Positions 17,383 to 25,927 of a stretch of 64,000 bases of DNA are shown here, piece after piece. A model generated the notes under the pieces. That model searched no databases, was not told the origin of the DNA, and saw only the letters and a list, made by a program, of their open reading frames with translations. This DNA comes from Aneurinibacillus soli (GTDB taxonomy: Bacteria; Bacillota; Bacilli; Aneurinibacillales; Aneurinibacillaceae). Each line of letters opens with the position of its first letter. The stretch's first letter is position 1. The DNA lies in contig NZ_AP017312.1 of NCBI RefSeq assembly GCF_002355375.1, forward strand, positions 3,179,001-3,243,000, in the 5' to 3' direction. The translations under genes and the position numbers were made by a program.

Positions 17383-18459
17383 CTATTCAAGCATAAATTT
17401 GTTGAAACGTTCTGCAATTTTATCGTAGTTATCGAGCCACCATTTGTTATTAATGAGAATTTGTTTTTCTACACGTTCCGGTGTTTGACCGATGCGCTGC
17501 TTCACGTCATTCGGGAGCATATCAAGTGCTTTTTTGTTCGTCGGAGCGTAATCGATCGACTTCGAGTATGCTGCCTGCGATTCTGCTGTTACGGCGTATG
17601 CAATGAATTTTTGCGCTAGGTCTTTGTGCGGTGCGCCTTTCGGGATTACCCATGAAGTCGCCATACCGAGTGACTGATTGAACTCATTGTCAATCGGTGA
17701 TCCCTGTGCTTTCGCGCTGGATACACGTCCATTCCAGGCAGCGGCTGCTACAACTTCTTTTGTGCCAAGAAGCTGCGGCGGCTGTGCTCCTGCATCCCAC
17801 CATACTTTTACGTCCTTCTTAATTTTCCCAAGACTTTTGAAAGCGCGATCAACATCAAGCGGATACAGCTTGTCTGGTGCTACGCCGTCAGCAAGAAGAG
17901 CGGCTTCCAGTGTACCAACCGGATTTTTGTACAGGGAACGTGCACCTGGGAATGTTTTTGTATCCCAGAACTCCGCCCATGTTTTCGGATGCTTGCCACC
18001 TGGGAACGCTTCCGTATTGTAAGCAATATTTGTAAAATAGACTTGCAGACCGATCGAGCAGTCTGTCACAAGCTCCGGATAAACACCATCTTTTTTGATT
18101 TGTGTATAGTCAAGTTTCTCGAGAAGCCCTTCTTTCTCCAGGCGAAGTGCTACGTCCGTGTCAGAGTTAACAACGTCCCACTCCACTGCTCCGCTTTGAA
18201 CCATTGCCTTAAGCTTACCTACGTCTGTTGGGGACACTACCGTAATTTTCACGTTGTTTGCTTTTTCAAACGGCTCATATACGGTTTTCTTGGCTGCTTC
18301 AGAAGATGCGCCACCCCAGTCTACAACAACAAGCTCTTTAGAACCGCCTGCAGCCGGTGCACCTGCTTCTTTGTCTTTTGAGCCCCCACATGCGGTTACA
18401 CTGAATGTAAGTGCCAATGATGCAAGAACGAGCAGTGGTTTTTTCCATACCTTTTTCAT
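17383..18459 (-). CDS. ABC transporter substrate-binding lipoprotein, PotD-like
   Basis: A 358-residue extracellular binding protein anchored by lipid. The signal peptide (KKVWKKPLLVLASLALTF) ends in the lipobox VTAC with C24 as the lipidation site, followed by a glycine/serine-rich linker. The mature part resembles spermidine/putrescine-type binding proteins (VVVDWGGASSEAAKK, then WDVVNSDTDVALRLEKEG). It determines transporter specificity; near gabT/gabD/csiD, small omega-amino acids or diamines are plausible substrates. It lies between the ATPase and the two permeases, a typical order. Confidence 0.87.
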   Translation of the reverse strand: MKKVWKKPLLVLASLALTFSVTACGGSKDKEAGAPAAGGSKELVVVDWGGASSEAAKKTVYEPFEKANNVKITVVSPTDVGKLKAMVQSGAVEWDVVNSDTDVALRLEKEGLLEKLDYTQIKKDGVYPELVTDCSIGLQVYFTNIAYNTEAFPGGKHPKTWAEFWDTKTFPGARSLYKNPVGTLEAALLADGVAPDKLYPLDVDRAFKSLGKIKKDVKVWWDAGAQPPQLLGTKEVVAAAAWNGRVSSAKAQGSPIDNEFNQSLGMATSWVIPKGAPHKDLAQKFIAYAVTAESQAAYSKSIDYAPTNKKALDMLPNDVKQRIGQTPERVEKQILINNKWWLDNYDKIAERFNKFMLE

Positions 18460-18489
18460 CTCTTTTTCCCCCTTATATGTGATGAATAA

Positions 18490-19584
18490 TTAGCTGGCGT
18501 CTGCTTCATACGGAATCGTAATCGCATCGCCATGATTCCAGCCTAATGTGATCGTCTCACCCGGCTGGAGAGAGTGCGCGTACCCGACCGGAACACGCAC
18601 AGTCAATTCTTGTCCAAATGTTGTTTTCGTCTTCAGTTTGATGCAATCGCCAAGATAAATTTTTTCTTCTACCGCCACAGAAAGTGCGTTCTCATACTGA
18701 CCCGCTTCTTGTGCGACATGAACGTTCTCCGGACGAAGTGCAACATACACTTGCTCCTGATGTGACTTGGCACCATGGGCGCGCACAGACACCCCGGCAT
18801 CTCCCATCAGACGAACAATCGAGCTGTCCTGTTCCGTGCCGGTAACTTCGCCTCCGAGCAGATTGATCTCACCAATGAATTCAGCAATAAAACGATTCTG
18901 TGGGAACTGATAAATCTCTTCTGGAGACGACACTTGCTCAATTCGCCCGTGATTCATAACACAGATCCGATCAGACATCGTAAGCGCTTCCGCTTGATCG
19001 TGCGTAACGCTGATCGTGGTAATGCCGATCTGCTGCTGAATGTGTTTGATCTCGAGCTGCATGCGTTCACGCAGATTTTTATCAAGCGCTCCGAGTGGCT
19101 CGTCCAATAATAGAAGCGGTGGGTTAAATACAATCGCCCGGGCAATCGCCACGCGCTGCTGCTGTCCACCTGACAGCTGTTTCGGATAGCGATCTATCAG
19201 ATGTCCCAGATGGACCAATTCGAGAATGTTATGTACACGCTCTTTAATTTCCTGCTTTGAAACACCGCGCAGCTTAAGCGGATAAGCTACATTATCACCA
19301 ATTGTCATATGCGGAAATAGTGCATAGTTCTGAAATACCATCCCGATATCACGTTCATATGGTTTTTTACGTGTAATATCTTGATCATTTAACTGAATCG
19401 AGCCGCTTGTCAGCTCTTCAAAGCCGGCAATCAGTTTAAGAAGTGACGTTTTGCCGGAGCCGGACGGACCGAGAATCGTAAGGAATTCTCCTTTACGAAC
19501 GTCAAGGTTAACGCTGTCCACCGCCTTAAAGTTACCGTAAAACTTGGTTGCATTGCTGATGGATAAGTCCATCCCCTTTGCCAT
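18490..19584 (-). CDS. ABC transporter ATP-binding protein, PotA-like
   Basis: A 364-residue ATPase. Walker A GPSGSGKTS lies near residue 40, the signature LSGGQQQRVAIARA follows, then Walker B LLLLDEPLGALD, the H-loop SVTHDQAEA, and a C-terminal TOBE-like regulatory domain (VYVALRPENVHV). It is the first gene of the importer operon. Its ATG lies 39 bases after the start predicted from the sigma-54 promoter at 19634, with AAGGGGG as ribosome site. Confidence 0.92.
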   Translation of the reverse strand: MAKGMDLSISNATKFYGNFKAVDSVNLDVRKGEFLTILGPSGSGKTSLLKLIAGFEELTSGSIQLNDQDITRKKPYERDIGMVFQNYALFPHMTIGDNVAYPLKLRGVSKQEIKERVHNILELVHLGHLIDRYPKQLSGGQQQRVAIARAIVFNPPLLLLDEPLGALDKNLRERMQLEIKHIQQQIGITTISVTHDQAEALTMSDRICVMNHGRIEQVSSPEEIYQFPQNRFIAEFIGEINLLGGEVTGTEQDSSIVRLMGDAGVSVRAHGAKSHQEQVYVALRPENVHVAQEAGQYENALSVAVEEKIYLGDCIKLKTKTTFGQELTVRVPVGYAHSLQPGETITLGWNHGDAITIPYEADAS

Positions 19585-19633
19585 TTTATTTACCCCCTTT
19601 TTTCTCTAGGCTGTCGTATAACACTTTATACCT

Positions 19634-19650
19634 AGCAACAATTGTGCCAA
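19634..19650 (-). promoter_or_regulatory. Sigma-54 (-24/-12) promoter of the Pot-like transporter operon
   Basis: On the minus strand TTGGCAC, five bases, TTGCT: a perfect match to the sigma-54 consensus. Confidence 0.9.
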
Positions 19651-19691
19651 TTTTAAATTTTGCGAAATATATGTATTTTTGAATGGATAAC

Positions 19692-19707
19692 AATGTGGAA
19701 ATGCATT
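19692..19707. promoter_or_regulatory. Upstream activator site B1
   Basis: AATGT-N6-GCATT, 42 bases upstream of the sigma-54 promoter, ten bases (one helical turn) closer than A1 is to its promoter. Confidence 0.55.
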
Positions 19708-19771
19708 GTTTTTAATTTTTTAAAATTATTAGACTGCTATTTTTCAAAGAAATCAGTAAGAAAATTTACAC

Positions 19772-19787
19772 AATGCAAAAATGCATC
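19772..19787. promoter_or_regulatory. Upstream activator site B2
   Basis: AATGC-N6-GCATC, 80 bp from B1, mirroring the A1-A2 distance of 81. Confidence 0.6.
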
Positions 19788-19791
19788 ACAT

Positions 19792-19807
19792 AATGCTTAT
19801 TAGCATC
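19792..19807. promoter_or_regulatory. Upstream activator site B3
   Basis: AATGC-N6-GCATC, 20 bp from B2, mirroring the A2-A3 distance of 21. Confidence 0.6.
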
Positions 19808-19897
19808 AGAAATATCAGGCTGTATTGGACGATTTACGTTTCAATTTTTAGATAAGGAATGATAAAATAAAACGAAAAACGCAAGGAGGAATTTGAT

Positions 19898-20332
19898 ATG
19901 GCGCATGATCCAAACTGCATTTTCTGTAAGATCATCCAGGGGGAAATTCCATCAGCGAAAGTATTCGAAAATGACCATGTGCTGGCTTTTCTTGATATTA
20001 GCCAGGTAACGAAAGGACATACCCTCATTATCCCAAAAACACATCGCCAGGATATTTTTGAACTGGAGTCTGATATTGCGGCTAACTTGTTCCGTGTCGT
20101 ACCAGAGATCGCAAATGCTGTGAAAAAACAAACCGGGGCTGACGGTGTAAACATTTTAAATAATAATGGAAAAACAGCTGGTCAGACGGTATTCCATTAT
20201 CACATGCACATCATTCCCCGCTACGGAAAAGAAGATGGGTTCCACCCTCACTTCGTCGATCATACGGCTGATTATACGCCAACTGACTTGCAGCAAATTG
20301 CCGCTACAATCCGCGATAGCCTAAAAGTGTAA
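19898..20332 (+). CDS. hit: HIT-family nucleotide hydrolase/transferase (HinT-like)
   Basis: A 144-residue histidine-triad protein. CIFCKIIQGEIPS near the start carries zinc-type cysteines, and the catalytic triad is in FHYHMHIIPRY. HinT enzymes cleave adenosine phosphoramidates and related acyl-adenylates in the cytoplasm. The ATG follows AAGGAGGAA. It is divergent from the transporter operon and shares the 313-base intergenic region with the sigma-54 promoter and upstream sites. A GCTGTCCC-type terminator follows. Confidence 0.93.
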   Translation: MAHDPNCIFCKIIQGEIPSAKVFENDHVLAFLDISQVTKGHTLIIPKTHRQDIFELESDIAANLFRVVPEIANAVKKQTGADGVNILNNNGKTAGQTVFHYHMHIIPRYGKEDGFHPHFVDHTADYTPTDLQQIAATIRDSLKV

Positions 20333-20350
20333 TTCGTACATAAAAACAGA

Positions 20351-20386
20351 GAAGCTGTCCCATAAGCAAGTGGGGCGGCTTTTTTC
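20351..20386 (+). terminator. Terminator after hit, left border of a composite repeat
   Basis: GCTGTCCC pairs with GGGGCGGC (with G-T pairs), followed by TTTTTTC. Confidence 0.75.
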
Positions 20387-20402
20387 TTGGTGGAGGATTT
20401 CG

Positions 20403-20635
20403 CCAAAGTGTAGTGGAGGAGCGGGATCGGGCGGGGCCTCGTCACTTCGGTACGCTTGCAGGGAAGTGGGGACTGTCCGCTCCAGGGACTAGACGAACTT
20501 GCCCACAAAAAAAGACCTACGATGCATGTACACCGAAGCGTTGTGGACAAAAATCGTTCGTCCACCCCCTTCCGCTAAGTAGGCGCGTACAGGCGTTCCG
20601 CTGCCCCGCCCGATCCCGCTCCTAGCACACTTTGG
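20403..20635 (+). repeat. Long-palindrome repeat, subfamily A, copy R1
   Basis: Ends CCAAAGTGT and ACACTTTGG are inverted. Arms GGAGCGGGATCGGGCGGGG and CCCCGCCCGATCCCGCTCC are perfect complements. The centre has a second paired region ACGAAC/GTTCGT and a conserved block TACGCTTGCAGGGAAGT. Non-coding by appearance. Confidence 0.85.
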
Positions 20636-20761
20636 TTGAATACCATCAAGAATAATTAAGCTGCTGAGCTTTGCTATGCAGGTAAAAAAAAGGCAGACGA
20701 CTTCCAAAAAGCCAGTTGTACCCCGAGTAAATCCATTCTGGTGTCGAGCGTTTTTGTAACC

Positions 20762-20999
20762 CGAAACGTTGTGCGGGGAGTGGGAAAAGGGAGGAACAAG
20801 AGAGCATCTGTCCGCGCCGACCCAGCGGAGGGAGAACGACGAACGCGCCTTTGCCCGCAACACGTCAGTGAATCAACATTCCGTGCTTTTCTTTGCGGGC
20901 ACGTTCGACGAGCTCCTAGAGCGGGCAGTCACTACTTCCCTGCAAGCGTACTCAAGCGAACGGCTCCTCCCTTCTCCCACTCCCTCCACCAAACTTTCG
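20762..20999 (-). repeat. Long-palindrome repeat, subfamily B, copy R2
   Basis: Inverted relative to R1 and homologous to it in the centre (TTGCCCGCAA/TTTGCGGGCA, ACTTCCCTGCAAGCGTAC), but with different arms (GGGAGTGGG.. against CCCACTCCC) that remain complementary. A spacer of about 125 bp, also repeated at 23293-23400, separates it from R1. Confidence 0.8.
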
Positions 21000-21010
21000 A
21001 TTTCACAAAC

Positions 21011-21054
21011 AAGGCTGTCCCTCCCACCATGTTCTGGCTGTTGGGGCAGCCTCC
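21011..21054. repeat. GCTGTCCC-type hairpin closing composite repeat R1-R2
   Basis: GGCTGTCCC pairs imperfectly with GGGGCAGCC around the recurring loop CCATGTTCTGGCT. The same hairpin recurs at 22987, 36066 and 42704. Confidence 0.6.
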
Positions 21055-21148
21055 AAGTAGCTCTATTTCAACAATGATAAAAGACTGATAAAATGGATGG
21101 TAAGAGTATCTGGGAAATACATTTCTAGAGATTGGAGCAATTCACATT

Positions 21149-22984
21149 ATGTATCGCAATTTAGAAGATTGCATAATCGATTTAGAAAAGAATGGACATC
21201 TGGTCCGCATCCGCGAAGAAGTGGACCCTTATCTTGAAATGGCTGCGATTCACATGAAAGTGTATGAAGCGGGTGGGCCTGCATTATTATTCGAAAATGT
21301 AAAAGGCTCAAAATTTCGAGCTGTATCCAACCTTTTCGGAACAGTAGAGCGCAGCAAATTTATCTTCCGACATACGTGGAAAGCCGTACAGGACGTAATG
21401 ACTGTGCGCAATGATCCAATAAAAGCATTAAAAAATCCACTGAAAAATATCAAAACCGGGTTAGCGGCCGCAAAAGCCCTGCCTGTAAAAAAATCAGGAA
21501 GCCTACCAGTTACCGCACAGGAAATCAAAGTATCAGATCTTCCATTCATTCAACACTGGCCAATGGATGGCGGTGCTTTTATCACGTTGCCCCAGGTCTA
21601 TACGGAAGATCCGGAAAAGCCGGGGATTATGAATTCTAATCTAGGTATGTACCGGATTCAACTGAGTGGCAATGAATACGAACTGGATAAAGAGATTGGT
21701 CTGCATTATCAAATTCACCGTGGTATCGGAATCCATCAGAACAAAGCGGACAAACAAGGCGCCCCACTAAAAGTGAGCATTTTTGTAGGCGGACCCCCGG
21801 CGCACACATTGTCAGCCGTCATGCCCCTGCCAGAAGGGCTAAGCGAGATGACTTTTGCGGGCTTACTTGCTGGACGTCGTTTTCATTACAGTTATATCGA
21901 CGGCTTCTGTATTAGTAATGATGCGGATTTTGTTATAACCGGAGAAATTCATTCGGGAGAAACCAAACCAGAGGGTCCTTTTGGCGATCATTTAGGTTAT
22001 TACAGCCTGACCCATCCTTTTCCGGTCATGAAAGTACATAAAGTGTATGCCAAGCCAAATGCTATATGGCCGTTTACAGTCGTTGGTCGTCCCCCTCAAG
22101 AAGATACGGCATTCGGCGACCTCATCCATGAATTAACCGGTGATGCAATCAGGCAAGAAATCCCTGGCGTAAAAGAAGTCCATGCGGTAGATGCGGCGGG
22201 CGTACATCCATTGCTCTTTGCGATAGGTAGCGAACGGTACACCCCGTATCAACAAGTAAAACAGCCGACCGAATTACTTACGATCGCCAATCGTATTTTA
22301 GGAACAGGACAATTAAGTCTAGCCAAGTTTTTATTCATTACAGCAGAAGAGAACCTACCACTCGATACGCATCATGAAGTAGAGTTTCTAACCTATATTC
22401 TCGAACGGCTTGATTTACATCGAGACATTCATTTTTATACAAATACAACCATCGATACTCTTGATTACTCAGGTACCGGATTAAATAGCGGCAGCAAGGT
22501 AGTCTTCGCAGCTTATGGGGATAAGAAAAGAGAGCTGTGTAAAGAGGTCCCTGACGTTTTGAAGGAGTTGCACCCGTTTGAAAACGCACGATTGGTAATG
22601 CCGGGCATCGTCGTGATACAAGGTCCTGCATTTACTAGTTACGCAAAAGCGCAGCAAGAACTACAAGGGTTATGTGACGCGATTCAAGCCAAAGGTCCGC
22701 TCCCATCTTGCCCGATGATCATCCTATGTGATGACAGCACATTTACAAGTGCGACCCTCAATAATTTTCTGTGGGCTACATTTACGCGCAGCAATCCTTC
22801 ACATGACATGTATGGTGTGAATAGTTATTATGAGAACAAGCATTGGGCGTGCGATAATCTTATTATTGATGCTCGTATCAAACCACATCACGCACCGCCA
22901 TTAGTACCCGATCCAACTGTTGAGAAAAACATCGAACGATTCTTTGTCAAAGGGGCCAGTTTGGGTGGAGTAAAAGTGCGGTGA
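21149..22984 (+). CDS. UbiD-family decarboxylase (long form)
   Basis: A 611-residue UbiD-fold enzyme; such enzymes use prenylated FMN to decarboxylate (or carboxylate) aromatic or alpha,beta-unsaturated acids. Visible are the N-terminal LEDCIIDLEKNGHLVRI, the cofactor/catalytic region FVITGEIHSGETKPEGPFGDH (read in parts) with E275, and WPFTVVGRPPQEDTAFG. The C-terminus extends about 120 residues beyond classical UbiD (about 490). No UbiX prenyltransferase is in the window. It is isolated between hit and lysA and flanked on both sides by composite repeats, which suggests it was acquired. The substrate is unknown. Confidence 0.85.
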   Translation: MYRNLEDCIIDLEKNGHLVRIREEVDPYLEMAAIHMKVYEAGGPALLFENVKGSKFRAVSNLFGTVERSKFIFRHTWKAVQDVMTVRNDPIKALKNPLKNIKTGLAAAKALPVKKSGSLPVTAQEIKVSDLPFIQHWPMDGGAFITLPQVYTEDPEKPGIMNSNLGMYRIQLSGNEYELDKEIGLHYQIHRGIGIHQNKADKQGAPLKVSIFVGGPPAHTLSAVMPLPEGLSEMTFAGLLAGRRFHYSYIDGFCISNDADFVITGEIHSGETKPEGPFGDHLGYYSLTHPFPVMKVHKVYAKPNAIWPFTVVGRPPQEDTAFGDLIHELTGDAIRQEIPGVKEVHAVDAAGVHPLLFAIGSERYTPYQQVKQPTELLTIANRILGTGQLSLAKFLFITAEENLPLDTHHEVEFLTYILERLDLHRDIHFYTNTTIDTLDYSGTGLNSGSKVVFAAYGDKKRELCKEVPDVLKELHPFENARLVMPGIVVIQGPAFTSYAKAQQELQGLCDAIQAKGPLPSCPMIILCDDSTFTSATLNNFLWATFTRSNPSHDMYGVNSYYENKHWACDNLIIDARIKPHHAPPLVPDPTVEKNIERFFVKGASLGGVKVR

Positions 22985-22986
22985 AA

Positions 22987-23041
22987 ATAAAAAGAGGCTG
23001 TCCCCAAAGCCGGAACATGGCAAACGGGACGGCCTCTTTTT
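22987..23041 (+). terminator. Terminator after ubiD, left border of the second composite repeat
   Basis: AAAAAGAGGCTGTCCC pairs with GGGACGGCCTCTTTTT; the loop contains GGAACATGG. Confidence 0.9.
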
Positions 23042-23055
23042 GATGTAGGTTGTCT

Positions 23056-23289
23056 CCAAAGTGTGGTGGAGGAGCCGGGATCGGGCGGGGCCTCGTCACT
23101 TCGGTACGCTTACGAAGAAGTGGTGACTGTCCGCTCCAGGTGCCAGGCGAACTCGCCCACAAAAGGTGCCCATGATGTATTCGCATCGAAGTATTGTGGG
23201 CAAAATCCCGTTCGCCTGCCCCCTTCCGCTGGGGAGTCGCGCACAGGCGTTCCGTTGCCCCGCCCGATCCCGCTCCTGACACAGTTTGG
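23056..23289 (+). repeat. Long-palindrome repeat, subfamily A, copy R3
   Basis: Same layout as R1: CCAAAGTGTGGTGGAGGAGC at the left, GATCCCGCTCCTGACACAGT at the right, and central GGCGAACTCGCCCACAA against TTGTGGGCAAAATCCCGTTCGCC (given in part). Confidence 0.85.
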
Positions 23290-23404
23290 ATGAAAACTCT
23301 CAAGCATAATCAAGAGGCTGAGCTTTGCTATGCAAGTAAAAAAACAAGGAAGCAGGCTTCCAAAAAGCCAGTTGCAACCTGAGCAAACCCGTTCTAGTGT
23401 CCCG

Positions 23405-23527
23405 GGTTTTTCTTTGCGGGCGAGTTCGTCGGGCTCCCGGAGCGGACAGTTAGAGCTTCCCTGCAAGTTGTACTCAAGCGAACGGCTCCTCCCTTCTCCC
23501 ACTCCCTTCTCCACACGTTGTCGATTG
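23405..23527 (-). repeat. Long-palindrome repeat, subfamily B, half copy R4
   Basis: Only one half of subfamily B remains (TTTGCGGGCGAGTTCGTCGG through CCACACGTTGTCGATTG). About 110 bp are missing compared with R2, deleted between the spacer and the central loop. Confidence 0.75.
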
Positions 23528-23530
23528 TAC

Positions 23531-23580
23531 AAAAAGAGGCTGTCTTACAAGCTATGTTCTAGCTTGTAAGACAGCCTCGT
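23531..23580 (-). terminator. Terminator after lysA, shared border of the composite repeat
   Basis: A 22-bp nearly perfect stem built on GAGGCTGTCTTACAAGCTA and its complement. It ends seven bases from the lysA stop and can act in either direction. Confidence 0.8.
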
Positions 23581-23585
23581 TTCGT

Positions 23586-24905
23586 TTACCTCTGTATAAC
23601 TCCGGCACGCAGGCGATCATTTCTAATGAGATCGTCATATGTTTCCCGTTCGACCACAACTTCAGCGCCGCCATCTTTCACAAACACAACAGCCGGACGA
23701 CGAATACGGTTGTAGTTGTTCGCCATCGAATAACCATACGCTCCCGTGCAGGATATCGCCAGGATATCGCCAGGTTTTGCTTCCGGCAACATGTAATCCC
23801 AGATCAGCATATCGCCGCTCTCACAGCATTTGCCCGCAATGGATACCGTCTCAGCTGGCTGCTCATTCATCCGGTTTGCAAGTGCCGCTTCGTATTTTGC
23901 CTGATACAGCGCAGGACGAATGTTATCCGTCATCCCTCCATCAACTGCTACATACTTGCGGATGCCTGGAATATCCTTGATCGAACCGACTGTATACAGT
24001 GTCGTTCCCGCATCACCAACAATGCTTCGGCCCGGCTCAATCCAGATTTCCGGCATGCGATATGCACGTGCACTGAACTGGCGGCGCACTTCATCGGTAA
24101 TCACCTTCACATACTCATCAACCGGCAACGGCGTATCTTCTTCTGTATAACGAATGCCGAATCCTCCGCCAAGGTTGAGCACTTCCACTTCATACCCGGT
24201 CTCGGTGCGTACCTGTTCCAAGAATGCTCCCAGTACTTCTACTGCACCAACAAAACCAACCGTATCAAAAATTTGCGATCCGATATGAGAATGAATCCCA
24301 AGCAAGTGAACGGATTCCTTATCCAGTGCACGCTTCACTGCCGCAAGCGCCTGACCAGTTGCCACACCGAAGCCGAACTTCGAATCATCCTGGCCGGTCG
24401 AAATATACTCATGTGTATGTGCTTCAATCCCCGGTGTAAGACGCAGCATGATCGGAACAATCACCCCACGTTCCCTTGCCAGATCATTCAGAATTTCAAG
24501 TTCATAGAAATTATCTACAACAAAACAGCCAATTCCAGCATCAAGTGCCATTACCAGCTCATCTTCTGTCTTATTATTGCCGTGGAAATGAATGCGTGCA
24601 GCCGGAAAACCCGCTGTAAGCGCCGTATATAACTCACCGCCTGATACAACATCAAGCGACATATTTTCCTCTGCTACAAGACGGCACATTGCCATGCACA
24701 TAAACGCCTTGCTGGCATACGCCACTTGAAAACGGAATCCCGTTTCTTCAAATGCTTTCACATAAGTCTGACATTTCTCGCGAATCAGCGTCTCATCATA
24801 CACATACAACGGCGTTCCGTATGTACGTACTAGATCAGCTGTATCACAACCCCCAATCTCCAGATGTCCCCTCTCATTTACTCTGCTTGTTCCGTGTAAA
24901 AACAC
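23586..24905 (-). CDS. lysA: Diaminopimelate decarboxylase
   Basis: A 439-residue PLP enzyme of the alanine-racemase fold, making L-lysine from meso-diaminopimelate. Seen are the PLP lysine K66 in VAYASKAF, HSHIGSQIFD, the phosphate loop NLGGGFGIRY, WIEPGRSIVG, and the dimer-partner cysteine in CCESGD. The GTG start at 24905 is supported by GAGGAGGA. It follows spoVAEA on the same strand, as in B. subtilis, so it may be partly read from the sporulation operon as well as its own promoter. Confidence 0.95.
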   Translation of the reverse strand: MFLHGTSRVNERGHLEIGGCDTADLVRTYGTPLYVYDETLIREKCQTYVKAFEETGFRFQVAYASKAFMCMAMCRLVAEENMSLDVVSGGELYTALTAGFPAARIHFHGNNKTEDELVMALDAGIGCFVVDNFYELEILNDLARERGVIVPIMLRLTPGIEAHTHEYISTGQDDSKFGFGVATGQALAAVKRALDKESVHLLGIHSHIGSQIFDTVGFVGAVEVLGAFLEQVRTETGYEVEVLNLGGGFGIRYTEEDTPLPVDEYVKVITDEVRRQFSARAYRMPEIWIEPGRSIVGDAGTTLYTVGSIKDIPGIRKYVAVDGGMTDNIRPALYQAKYEAALANRMNEQPAETVSIAGKCCESGDMLIWDYMLPEAKPGDILAISCTGAYGYSMANNYNRIRRPAVVFVKDGGAEVVVERETYDDLIRNDRLRAGVIQR

Positions 24906-24983
24906 TCCGCTTCCTCCTCAATGCTACCGTAATGCATCATTTATTTGTCTACAACAGTACCACACCTCGCTAAAGGGTGACAA

Positions 24984-25568
24984 CTACGTATTTACTGGAT
25001 GATATCCGCTGCGCTTCAATATAAAAGAAACAGCCGCCATCGTAACCGGATAGCCGAAACACTGTTCATCCCGTCCCTTCATCTTCCCGATATCTCCGAT
25101 GCCAACAATAACCGGAACACGCAGCATGTTTAACACATCAACCGTATCCCCTATAATATATGCCTTTGTCCCTTTCTCAACAAACCCATTTTTATTAACC
25201 GCTTTTCGAGTTACTCGACCGTAGCGATCAATACATACATCCACTTCCACCCCAAGTGCGTATTTCGTTTTGGAAGCAACCGCGATCGCGCCAAGTACCG
25301 TAATATCGGGATGAGTGGAGACATAATACAACGCCCGCTCCCCCCGGCCCATTCGACCGTCTCCGTTATCGTCAAACATGACCAGTACAGGATCATGTGG
25401 CGTCTGCTTAATGAGCGTAACAATCTGTTCTCCACTAAGCGGTGTCGGATTGCCTGATGAACGAGAGATGCAGCGACCGCCAATTCTGCGGGCCACGTTC
25501 TCGACAGCCTGCCTGGCCACCGCATCACCGTCCGTAATCAAAATCACGTTTCGCCGGATGCGTTCCAT
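24984..25568 (-). CDS. spoVAEA: Stage V sporulation protein AE, soluble subunit (SpoVAEa)
   Basis: A 194-residue soluble protein (NVILITDGDAVARQAVENVAR, given in part; VLVMFDDNGDGRMGRGERAL) of the SpoVAEa family, one of the components needed for dipicolinic acid movement in spores. It starts 3 bases after the SpoVAEb stop with GAGGGG as ribosome site. In B. subtilis it is followed by spoVAF; here lysA comes next and no spoVAF is present. Confidence 0.93.
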   Translation of the reverse strand: MERIRRNVILITDGDAVARQAVENVARRIGGRCISRSSGNPTPLSGEQIVTLIKQTPHDPVLVMFDDNGDGRMGRGERALYYVSTHPDITVLGAIAVASKTKYALGVEVDVCIDRYGRVTRKAVNKNGFVEKGTKAYIIGDTVDVLNMLRVPVIVGIGDIGKMKGRDEQCFGYPVTMAAVSFILKRSGYHPVNT

Positions 25569-25571
25569 TGC

Positions 25572-25925
25572 TTATCCCCTCGGCTTAAATACAAGCGCTG
25601 CAAAAAAGCTAAAGGCGACTGCCGCGGAAATACCCGCACTTGTAATTTGGAACATCCCGCTAATAAGTCCAATCAACCCATCTTTCTCTGCTTCCTGCCA
25701 CGCTCCATGATAAAGCGAATGCCCGAAGCTTGTAATCGGAACAGTAGCGCCCGCCCCCGCAAAGTCGATCAGTGGATCATACCACCCGAGTCCGTCCAAA
25801 ATCGCGCCGATCGCTACCAGAATGCTCATTACATGGGCCGGTGTCAGCTTTGCCATATCAAGCATCAGTTGACCGATGACACAGATTAGGCCGCCGACAG
25901 CAAACGCAATTAAAATTTGTGACAT
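25572..25925 (-). CDS. spoVAEB: Stage V sporulation protein AE, membrane subunit (SpoVAEb)
   Basis: A 117-residue membrane protein with about three or four hydrophobic segments, related to SpoVAC (compare [19 protein letters not shown] with the matching SpoVAC loop). It forms part of the inner-membrane channel for calcium-dipicolinate. The ATG follows GGAGGAG, two bases after the spoVAD stop. Confidence 0.93.
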   Translation of the reverse strand: MSQILIAFAVGGLICVIGQLMLDMAKLTPAHVMSILVAIGAILDGLGWYDPLIDFAGAGATVPITSFGHSLYHGAWQEAEKDGLIGLISGMFQITSAGISAAVAFSFFAALVFKPRG

Positions 25926-25927
25926 AC

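Noticed and set aside
20489-21088. Several overlapping open frames of 70-125 codons in the repeat region
   Set aside because: They appear on both strands in every palindrome copy with scrambled, arginine-rich, shifted translations and no ribosome sites; they follow from the GC-rich palindromic sequence, not from a gene.
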